A stretch of DNA of 64,000 nucleotides, taken from an uncultured Gammaproteobacteria bacterium. Lineage in GTDB: Bacteria; Pseudomonadota; Gammaproteobacteria; Pseudomonadales; Pseudohongiellaceae. A program made the position numbers and the translations under genes. The DNA lies in the NCBI GenBank assembly GCA_903862645.1, contig CAIOZF010000085.1, forward strand, positions 1-64,000, read 5' to 3'. Positions within the stretch are counted from its first letter, which is position 1, and each line of letters opens with the position of its first letter. A model generated the notes under the pieces. It made no database searches. It worked only from the letters and a program-made list of their open reading frames with translations, and had not been told where the DNA came from. Positions 26,144 to 34,200 of this stretch are shown piece after piece.

Positions 26144-28426
26144 TTACGGCTGAAACATGTACGAGAACTTCACGAAGATCTGATCGCCGTCGCGCTTGAG
26201 GTCATTGGTCACGACCACTTCGCGCTCGTCTTCCACTTCGATTATGTCGAAGTTGCTCTGGTTCGTGTTGTATCCAACATACAGAGCTGACCAGGGGTTG
26301 ATCACGTAGCGCAGCAGGATGTCAAAGTTCAGATTCTCGTCGTCGACCAGACGAGTGTTGGGGCCGGCATCAGTCTTTTCATACTGGGTGATGAAGCGCA
26401 ATGACATCTCCCGCGTGAATTGGTAATTCCAGCTGCTGCGGAAGATCTCGTTGCTGAAGACCTTGCCACGACTGCTGTCAAGCTCGGTGGTGACGAAGGA
26501 ATTGTCTACGCGCAGTCTCTCGATCGGGCGCCACAGCAGGCTCACGTCGAAGCGCTGAGTGTCTGCCACGAAAGGCATCGTGCCGCGCTTGGGCACCAGG
26601 TTGAGCGCCGATCCATTGCGATAGGAGACATCGAAGGTCAGGCTCGACAGGGTGGTATTGCGGTAGCGCGCATTGACGCTGTCGTAACTGTAACCCTGGG
26701 GACGCGCTAGTCCGGGGAAGTCAATCGGTCGCAGTACCTCGGTGATGTCCTGCGCGCCCAACGTAATTCGGCTGGTAGCGAAGGCCCAGTTGATACTGGG
26801 AGACACTTCGGAATAGACCTTGATCCCGTCCTTGTCGTCCTGGTACACGAACATTACACCGGGAGCCCAGTTGTTCAGGTTGGAGTTCTCCGGGTATATC
26901 TGATAGTCGGACCGCCAGTGAATACCGGAGATGTCGGACTTGAAGAAGCGGTTTTGGAAGCCCAGCTGCGCGCGGAAATCGGCGTCGGTATCGATCATGT
27001 GGAAGTGAGTGTTGATGCCGCGGCCAACGCGGTCGATGCGGACATTACGCTGCATGCCGCTGAGCTCGGCGCCGCCGAAAGTGGGCTCGGTGTTCGAGTC
27101 GATGAACTCCAGGTTGGTCACCCAGTTCTCATTGAAGCGGAACTTGCCGTCCACGCTCAATACGCGGTTGTACCCGTCTACCAGCTCACGATCGGTGAAC
27201 AGCATGCCGATACGGTCCTGACCCTGCAGGTCACGGTAAGCGCGAAACACGCCGATGGTCGCTTTCTCGCCATTTAATGGATCGGTAGCGGCACGGTTCA
27301 GGCCAGGAGCTTCGTCATTCATCAGAATGGTGCCCAGGCCCCATTGTCCCGAGCGACCAGTCAGACGCATTCCGCCTTCGGGATCGACGATGCGGCGAGT
27401 GAACAACAGGATGGAGTCTGTGGCGAAGAAGTCGGCGTTCTCAACGAAGAACGGACGGCGCTCCGGATACTGTACCTCGAAGCGCTCGTTGACGGTGACC
27501 TGCGGCTCGTCCGACTCTACCTGCGAGAAGTCCGGGTTCAGCGTCAGGTCCAGCACCCAGGCGTCGTTGAAGACGAACTTGGCATCGACACCAACGTCAT
27601 ATTCTTTGTCGCTCTGCATGAGCGGACCGCCGGGAGCGCGCGGATTGATTGCCTCGACATCGCGGGCGAACATGAACGGGATGATCTGGGTATTGCTGCC
27701 GGGAGACACATTGCGGATACCGGTCAGCAGCGCAGTCTGGTTGAGACGGCCATCGACGGAGTTGGAGTAAGGTGGCCAGAAGCTCTCCTCGCTCAAACGC
27801 GGGATCTGCCGGCTGGCCTGCACGCGCCAAACCTGATCGGTGGCATCGGGGAAACGCAGACCACGCAGCGGCACCGCGATACGCACGATGTAGCCCTGGT
27901 CATTCACTTCGCCTTCGCTATCCCACACGGCTTCCCAGGTGGTGTCGAAACCAGCGCGGTTCGAAAAGCCCTCGGTCCAGCGCGCATCCCACTGCACACC
28001 CAGCGGCGTGACGCGGAAAGTATAGGCGGTACGCTGATCGTTGAAGGTGTCGATAGTCAGCTCAACCGTATCGTCGCCGCTGATGTTCTCGCGGGAGGCC
28101 AGGTTGGCGCGAATCTGCGATGGGTCGGTGTCGAAGGCGAGGAAAACGGCATAAAGGGAGCGTTCATCATAGCCAATGTAAACCTCAGTACGCTGGGAGG
28201 CGGGGGCACCATCGGTCGGATCGCGTTGGATAAAGTTGTCCATCTTGGACATCTGCCGGGCGAGGGTTGTCGTTGGCGTCATGCCTGCGAAGTCGCTGAG
28301 CTCCGGTGCCTGGCTGATCTGGGGAATTGAAATCGTGGGTGAAGCGTCTGCCGCGAACGACGCGGCAGGCATCGCCAAGGCCATTACGCCTAGGAGCAGG
28401 CCTGGCATGAATCGGATAAAGCGCAT
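26144..28426 (-). CDS. DUF5916/CBM9-like outer-membrane protein
   Basis: 760 residues with a signal peptide (MRFIRFMPGLLLGVMALAM, cleavage near SFA-ADA). An N-terminal CBM9-like beta domain (RTEVYIGYDERSLYAVFLAF, DDTVELTIDTFNDQRTAY, residues 70-200) precedes the DUF5916 region with the family blocks NPDFSQVESDEPQVTVNERF and PERRPFFVENADFF near 300-335. A C-terminal beta-barrel follows with alternating hydrophobic strands, ending KFSYMFQP. The ATG has GGAGAG 5 bases upstream. The family is common in TonB-rich bacteria and is thought to sit in the outer membrane; its ligand is unknown. A run of eight G lies about 37 bases upstream of the start. Confidence 0.88.
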   Translation of the reverse strand: MRFIRFMPGLLLGVMALAMPAASFAADASPTISIPQISQAPELSDFAGMTPTTTLARQMSKMDNFIQRDPTDGAPASQRTEVYIGYDERSLYAVFLAFDTDPSQIRANLASRENISGDDTVELTIDTFNDQRTAYTFRVTPLGVQWDARWTEGFSNRAGFDTTWEAVWDSEGEVNDQGYIVRIAVPLRGLRFPDATDQVWRVQASRQIPRLSEESFWPPYSNSVDGRLNQTALLTGIRNVSPGSNTQIIPFMFARDVEAINPRAPGGPLMQSDKEYDVGVDAKFVFNDAWVLDLTLNPDFSQVESDEPQVTVNERFEVQYPERRPFFVENADFFATDSILLFTRRIVDPEGGMRLTGRSGQWGLGTILMNDEAPGLNRAATDPLNGEKATIGVFRAYRDLQGQDRIGMLFTDRELVDGYNRVLSVDGKFRFNENWVTNLEFIDSNTEPTFGGAELSGMQRNVRIDRVGRGINTHFHMIDTDADFRAQLGFQNRFFKSDISGIHWRSDYQIYPENSNLNNWAPGVMFVYQDDKDGIKVYSEVSPSINWAFATSRITLGAQDITEVLRPIDFPGLARPQGYSYDSVNARYRNTTLSSLTFDVSYRNGSALNLVPKRGTMPFVADTQRFDVSLLWRPIERLRVDNSFVTTELDSSRGKVFSNEIFRSSWNYQFTREMSLRFITQYEKTDAGPNTRLVDDENLNFDILLRYVINPWSALYVGYNTNQSNFDIIEVEDEREVVVTNDLKRDGDQIFVKFSYMFQP

Positions 28427-28523
28427 CTTAACTCTCCGCCGGGTTTGGTTATTGTTGTCTCCGGGGGGGGCCGGTTACCCCCTTTGGGACTGCGGCGCAA
28501 GTTAGCACGAAACAGGGGTTCAA

Positions 28524-29258
28524 TCAGTTATTTTTTGTCACGGGGAAATTTGGGGTCAGAGTAAAAATACAGTGTTTACACTTCTTTTTGGGGCCGCGTC
28601 TTTTATGGCTAAGACAGTGTCCCGTCACTGCTTCCATTTCAAACCTGAAATGGTTCGCGCCCAGCAGGCCTGTGTGAATGGATCTGCGAATATCGGAAAG
28701 CAACGAGCCATCGATGTGTGATTCAAAAAGGTTTTGATAGTTGGCTATGCGTTCTCCTTCCGTCGTCCCTAATTGCAGATAGAGTTCATGTGGTGTGTGG
28801 AGTTTTGTGCGGACCCCTAATCCATTTGCCTGATAACTGGACCATTTATATTCAGCCGGCTCTCTCGCCATGCTCGCCCTTACCGGATTGAGTTCAATAT
28901 AGCGCTGACAATTCAGGAGATAAGTAGGCGCTTCAATCAAGCTAGAGTGGTAGCGCCCTTCCCAAAGCGTGCCGGAGCGACCATATTTTTGGTTGAAGTA
29001 GCGCACGTAGAATCGGCCCAAGTACTGCATCATCTTTGCGGTGGCGTTCGGCGCTTTCGGTGTAACTAGGAGATGGACGTGATTGGTCATGAAGACCCAC
29101 GCGTGAATCATGACGTTGTAGCGACTGGCGCCCTCGTGTAACCAGTGGGCGTAGGCGGCAAAGTCTGCGTTGGTGACAAAGCAGAGTTGTCGGTTATTCC
29201 CGCGTTGCACAATATGTTGTGGGATGTCCGGTGGGCACAGTCGTAAATTTCTTGGCAT
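28524..29258 (-). CDS. REP-associated tyrosine transposase (RAYT, Y1/IS200-like)
   Basis: 244 residues from the second ATG (29258), which is 9 bases after AAGG; an ATG three codons earlier lacks spacing. The family order is intact: PDIPQHIVQRGNNRQLCF, the HUH metal motif TNHVHLLVTP, FYVRYFNQKYGRSGTLWEGR, and the tyrosine motif RYIELNPVRASM with SSYQ. RAYTs are single-domain transposases that cut and join single-stranded palindromic (REP) DNA. The gene lies between inverted copies of a 26-base repeat, and the left copy is translated as part of the last codons (FTLTPNF). The same repeat recurs as a solo palindrome after ahpF, its likely substrate. Confidence 0.93.
   Translation of the reverse strand: MPRNLRLCPPDIPQHIVQRGNNRQLCFVTNADFAAYAHWLHEGASRYNVMIHAWVFMTNHVHLLVTPKAPNATAKMMQYLGRFYVRYFNQKYGRSGTLWEGRYHSSLIEAPTYLLNCQRYIELNPVRASMAREPAEYKWSSYQANGLGVRTKLHTPHELYLQLGTTEGERIANYQNLFESHIDGSLLSDIRRSIHTGLLGANHFRFEMEAVTGHCLSHKRRGPKKKCKHCIFTLTPNFPVTKNN
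28552..28577 (+). repeat. Family B repeat, left end of the RAYT element
   Basis: Begins GGGGTCAGAGTAAAAATACA. It is an exact 26-base inverted match to 29338-29363 and lies inside the 3' end of the RAYT gene. The same core forms the palindrome at 48582-48636. Confidence 0.9.
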
Positions 29259-29337
29259 GTAGTTCATCCTTGAACTTAATGTAGAGATTGTTGATTTCGC
29301 TCATGATGAGTTTAGGCGGTTTTCAGGAAAAGACCAA

Positions 29338-29363
29338 AAACACTGTATTTTTACTCTGACCCC
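29338..29363 (-). repeat. Family B repeat, right end of the RAYT element
   Basis: The inverted copy of 28552-28577, ending TATTTTTACTCTGACCCC on the plus strand. With the left copy it brackets an 812-base unit holding only the RAYT gene and about 80 bases of its upstream DNA. Confidence 0.9.
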
Positions 29364-29385
29364 ATTTTTTATTTCCTGGAAAGAA

Positions 29386-29415
29386 AAAGGCCGAAGCGCT
29401 TCCGCTTCGGCCTTT
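29386..29415 (-). terminator. Intrinsic terminator of the cytochrome b operon
   Basis: A perfect 13-bp stem AAAGGCCGAAGCG with a CTTC tetraloop and its complement, 25 bases after the stop of the unknown gene ending at 29441. On the leftward transcript the stem is followed by UUCUUU. The flank is less U-rich on the rightward side, so termination is probably mainly leftward. Confidence 0.85.
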
Positions 29416-29440
29416 CGTTCGAACTATAGACATGCTGGAA

Positions 29441-29842
29441 TCAGTTCCCGACCTTATCCCACTTCGGAGCAGGCTCCGGAGCCACCGACAGCGGGCGGAA
29501 CGCTTCGCTGTAGAGGAAAAAGTCCGTGAGTACAGCGCGCAGGTGGATAGAGGCGTTTAGGTTGTCAATCACTTCCGAGCCAATCTTCTTCTGCGCCAGC
29601 ACAAAGCCGACTGCAGCACCGGCTTTCTTGAGGTCGTCGAGGATGACCTGTTCGAAATCATTCTGAGTGTTCGCCAACGCCTGGCTGACATTCTTCATGG
29701 CCTGCAGCATATTTTCCAGCGTCGGGCGCGGGTGTGGCCCCATGCCCGATTCATCTTGAGGCGGACGGCCCTGCGCTGCATACGCAAGCAGGAACTCGTA
29801 ACCGGACTCTACTACTTCAATTTCTTCTTCCAGATTAATCAC
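29441..29842 (-). CDS. Unknown soluble protein coupled to cytochrome b
   Basis: About 133 residues from the GTG at 29842 (MINLEEEIEVVESGYEFLLA), with GGAG 11 bases upstream, 8 bases after the cytochrome b stop. An earlier GTG at 29866 would overlap that gene but has no ribosome site. The sequence is mostly helical and acidic, with no signal peptide, Cys or membrane segment (ENMLQAMKNVSQALANTQND, ASIHLRAVLTDFFLYSEAFR). I do not recognise a family. Operon position and the terminator right after it suggest an accessory or assembly factor for the cytochrome b. Confidence 0.7.
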   Translation of the reverse strand: MINLEEEIEVVESGYEFLLAYAAQGRPPQDESGMGPHPRPTLENMLQAMKNVSQALANTQNDFEQVILDDLKKAGAAVGFVLAQKKIGSEVIDNLNASIHLRAVLTDFFLYSEAFRPLSVAPEPAPKWDKVGN

Positions 29843-29850
29843 GGTAATGC

Positions 29851-30603
29851 TTACTCCGGCTTCCACTTGTTACTGTCGTGGTTGGCTTTCATTTCTGCTT
29901 CGGAGATCCAGCCAGTCACCATGGAGCGGGTATAGAAACGCTTCTCGGGACGCACGGCGAAGTAGATATGGATAGCTGTAAAGGCGACCAGGCCCAGAGT
30001 CGCGGTGCCGTGCAGCAGGAAGAATATCCCCAGCGTGCTTTCATCGGAAACGCTTGGACGATCCCACCATATGGTGTTGATTTGCAGGAACAGGACGACG
30101 CCGGTCGCTATAACGGCCAGAACCAGGAAGGTCATGGCCCAGTGCATACCCTTTTGCTCGAAGGAGTATTTGCCGGGTTTGATGTTTTCATCGAAGGGTT
30201 CTTTGAAGTCACTTGGCCCAAGGATCATGGACTTGAAGTCCTGCCAGAACATGGCGCGAATGATGTGGAATACACAGACGAAGGTCAGCACCAGGCCGGC
30301 GATCCAGTGGATGTTCAACCAGGAGATGCGCAAGCCGAGGATTGGCGATATTCCAGTTGCGATCAGCACCAGCACGCTGCCGGCCATGGTCCAATGGAAC
30401 GCTCTGTCGATGGCATCGTGACGGTTGATGCGCTTGCCCTCAGCGGAAGGCATTGCCTTCTTCTTGGCGAGAGCTGCCATGAAGATCGCATGTGCGGCCA
30501 GCAGAATAAGTGACACAACGGCCACTACCCAAAGCAGATCCCAGGACACGCCCAGAATAACTTCCTCGCCCCATACGTCGTATCTATAACGAATAATTTC
30601 CAC
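29851..30603 (-). CDS. Cytochrome b (formate-dehydrogenase-gamma/b561-like)
   Basis: 250 residues with five or so membrane helices. Candidate haem-ligand His occur in FHWTMAGSVLVLIATGI, INIHW-like WLNIHWIAGL, CVFHIIRAMFW, GMHWAMTFLVLAVIATGVVL and FTAIHIYFAV, matching the di-haem cytochrome b/b6 domain of formate dehydrogenase gamma and related subunits. Such subunits anchor periplasmic dehydrogenases and pass electrons to quinone. No catalytic or iron-sulfur subunit lies next to it; only the small unknown gene follows. The start is GTG at 30603 with GAGGG/AAGG upstream. Its electron partner must be encoded elsewhere, or it works alone. Confidence 0.88.
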   Translation of the reverse strand: MEIIRYRYDVWGEEVILGVSWDLLWVVAVVSLILLAAHAIFMAALAKKKAMPSAEGKRINRHDAIDRAFHWTMAGSVLVLIATGISPILGLRISWLNIHWIAGLVLTFVCVFHIIRAMFWQDFKSMILGPSDFKEPFDENIKPGKYSFEQKGMHWAMTFLVLAVIATGVVLFLQINTIWWDRPSVSDESTLGIFFLLHGTATLGLVAFTAIHIYFAVRPEKRFYTRSMVTGWISEAEMKANHDSNKWKPE

Positions 30604-31292
30604 AATCCTTACCCTCTGTGTTTGTCTATTGTTATTTTACAAACCGAAGCCTGCTGCTCAACTCGATTTGCACGTTGCACAGTGCGGTCGAGTGGGCAAG
30701 AGGCCTCTGTTTGTTATGCCTGCCTGCGAATGGCGTTTTTACAAGATTTTCCACGAGGAAGTCTTGAGTTTGTTGTAATTCGTTGGTGCCGTTTCCCGGG
30801 CTGCAGCCAATCCGGTCTGCATAAGCGCCCGGGACAGGCTGGCAAGGTTAATCCACATAGGGTGTTTTATCAAGCTAAAAACCGGGCACGGATTGCCTTG
30901 CAATTCGGGCATTTGGTGGCTTTCATGGCTTTCCCGGACGCGGCGGAACGGGGTTCCAAATGCCCTCCGGCAACTCGGGTTTGCGGGCTTGACTTCTCCA
31001 ATCTCGGTGGTATCTTGTCCGCCTCCCGTTGGATTCCAGTCCCCGCTTTCGCGTGCCCACAACATTTATGATGGGATTTTACAGAGCGCGATAAGCATGC
31101 CGTGGCCAGGTTTCAGAGGATAGGATTAACGGGCTGGATAGTTCGCCATTAGCCGCATGAGATCACATTTAATTTTTCATCAGATGTCGCCCACGAGGCT
31201 TACCGCAACTCGTGACGGCCTTGCTGACTGTGATGAAATCGTAGACGATGCGGAAAGTACATGACACTCGAACAGATGAGACCTGACATTTT
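30604..31292. other. Long spacer between cytochrome b and gltB
   Basis: 689 bases with divergent genes on both sides, so it should carry both promoters. Open frames on either strand (for example plus 30622-31071 and minus 30739-31065) have no ribosome sites and no family resemblance. No RNA gene, REP unit or clear operator is recognised. The length is unusual for this compact window. Confidence 0.5.
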
Positions 31293-34200
31293 ATGAACAG
31301 CAAAGCCCACCTTCCGTTGAAATTTGGCTACCCCGAGAAAAGCGGTCTGTACGACCCGGGTAATGAGAAGGATTCCTGTGGCGTGGGCTTCGTGGCCGAC
31401 ATCAAGGGACGCCCCAGTCACCAGATCATGCTGGATGCGTATCATCTGAATTCACGCATGGATCACCGTGGTGGTTGTGGTTTCGAAGCCAATACGGGTG
31501 ACGGCGCCGGTATCCTCATGGCGTTGCCACACGCATTCTTTGCTCAGATTGCCAAGCAGGATCTCGGCATCACTCTGCCGGAGCCCGGCAAGTACGCAGT
31601 GGGTAATATTTTCCTTCCGCAGATCGCTGCCGAACGTGCCAAGTGCGTGAGCGTCATCAACAGCTTTATTGCCGAAGAAGGACAAGCACTGCTCGGTTGG
31701 AGAGACGTGCCAGTTGATCCAGTTGGTGCTGATGTCGGCCCTGCCGCCAGAATCGCACAGCCACACATTGCACAGCTATTCGTGGGTGCCGCGGCTGGTG
31801 TGAGCCGGGAAGATTTCGAACGTCGTCTATACGTGATTCGCAAGCGCTTTACCCACAAGCTGCGCGGTGATTCCAGTCTGTCCGAAGCCAAGATGCTGTA
31901 TGCATGCAGCCTGTCCACCAAGGTGATTGTTTACAAGGGCATGTTGACACCGGGCCAGTTGTTCCCCTTTTACAAAGACCTGACCAATACCGATTGCGCG
32001 ACGCACATGGCGATGGTGCATTCACGCTTCAGTACTAACACTTTTCCTTCGTGGGATCGTGCTCAGCCAAATCGCTTCATGAGCCACAACGGCGAGATCA
32101 ATACTTTGCGCGGCAACGTCAACCAGATGGTGGCGCGTGAAGGCACTGTAAAGAGCGAACTGTTCGGCAAGAACATGCACGAGCTGTTCCCTGTGATCGA
32201 AGCCGACTGTTCCGACTCCGGTTCTTTTGACTCCGTGCTGGAGTTCATGCTGCTGTCCGGTCGTACGTTGCAGGAAGCCGTCATGATGATGATTCCGGAA
32301 GCCTGGCAATCTGACGTCAACATGCCGAGCAGCAAGAAAGATTTCTACGAATATCACTCAGCTCTGATGGAGCCGTGGGATGGACCGGCGTCTATCGTGT
32401 TCTCCGATGGTCACTACATTGGCGCCGTGCTCGATCGTAACGGTCTGCGTCCCAGCCGCTATTACGTCACGCACGATGACAGGGTAATCATGGCTTCGGA
32501 AGTGGGCGTGCTCAACGTCGATCCGGAGAACGTCAAGCTCAAGGGGCGTCTGCAGCCGGGCCGTATGTTTCTGCTCGATTTTGAACAGGGTCGTCTGATC
32601 CCTGACGAAGAGCTGAAACAAGATATCGCCAGTCGTCGTCCCTATAGCCAGTGGTTGGCCAATCAAAAAGTGACACTGGCGGACATCTCCAGCGAGACAG
32701 CGGCGCATTCCCTGGATGCGGCAGATGTACTGCAGCGCATGCAGGCTTTCGGTTACACCACCGAGACCATGCAGTTCATGCTGCTGCCGATGGTATCCGA
32801 GGGACGAGATCCGCTCGGCTCCATGGGCAACGACTCAGCGCTCGCTTGTCTGTCCGACAAATCGCGCATGATCTATGACTACTTCAAGCAATTGTTTGCA
32901 CAGATCACCAACCCGCCGATCGACTCGATCCGCGAAGAAGTGGTGATGTCGCTGCAGTGTTTCATCGGGCCGGAAGGCAACCTGCTGGAGACTACGGAAG
33001 CACAGGCGCACCGACTCAGTTTGGAACTGCCGATTCTTTCCAACAAGGATCTGAGCAATCTGCGCGACATGAATTTCCGTGGCATGCGCTCGCGTGTCAT
33101 CGACATCACCTATGACAAGAGTGAGGCCAATGGTTTCCTGAGGGCGCTGGATCGCATCTGTGCAGAAGCAGAGTCAGCGATTGCCGAAGGTTTTGCTTTC
33201 ATTATTCTGTCTGACCGCAAGATCAGCGCGCAGCGTATTCCGCTGAGTGCACTGGTTGCATGTGGCGCCGTGCATCACCATCTGGTGGGCTGTCACAAGC
33301 GTAGCCTGATCGGTCTGATCGTTGAAACTGGCGAGGCCCGAGAAGTGCATCACCACTGTCTGCTGACCGGTTACGGTGCAGACGCGATCAACCCCTACCT
33401 GGCGTTTGAAGCACTCTGGCAGGCACGCAATGATGGCTTGCTCGGCACCTCCTTCGGCACCGAGGAAAGCTTGGTCTATGCCTACAATAAAGCGGTTGGC
33501 AAGGGCATGCTGAAAGTCATGGCCAAGATGGGCATCTCGACGCTGCAATCCTACAAGGGTGCGCAGATATTCGAAGCCGTTGGTCTGGCCAGCGAGATTA
33601 TCAATCGTTGTTTCGTGGGTACCGCGAGCCGCGTGCAGGGCGTCAATTTCGCCACGCTGATCGAAGAGACCGAACGCCGTCACCGCGTGGGCTACCCCGA
33701 GTTGGACATCAATCGTCTGCCGGTGTTGACCAACCCCGGTGACTTCCACTGGCGTAGTGGTGGCGACGGCCACATGTGGGATCCGACCAGCATCGCCAAC
33801 CTGCAGGTTGCTGCGCGCAATAACAGCACGGAAGCCTATGCGTCATTTGCGAAGTACACCAATGAACAGACTACCCGCGCCTGTACGCTGCGCGGCCTGC
33901 TGAAATTCAAAATGGGGATCAATGCGCCAGTCTCCATCGACGAAGTCGAACCTGCCAGCGCAATCGTCAAACGTTTCGCCACCGGTGCGATGAGTCTTGG
34001 CTCCATCTCCAGTGAGACGCATGAGACGCTGGCCATCGCCATGAATCGTATGGGTGGCAAGTCCAACACCGGTGAGGGCGGTGAAGATCCGATTCGTTTC
34101 ATCCCGATGGCGAACGGCGATTCCAAGCGCTCCGCGATCAAGCAGGTGGCATCAGGCCGGTTCGGTGTGACCATCTGGTATCTGACCAATGCCGACGAAC

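Noticed and set aside
27344-28330. 328-codon frame opposite the DUF5916 gene
   Set aside because: Complement of conserved DUF5916 blocks; composition is unlike real proteins in the window.
30622-31071. 149-codon frame in the long spacer before gltB
   Set aside because: Cys/Arg-rich, no start signal and no similarity I can name; kept only as a spacer note.
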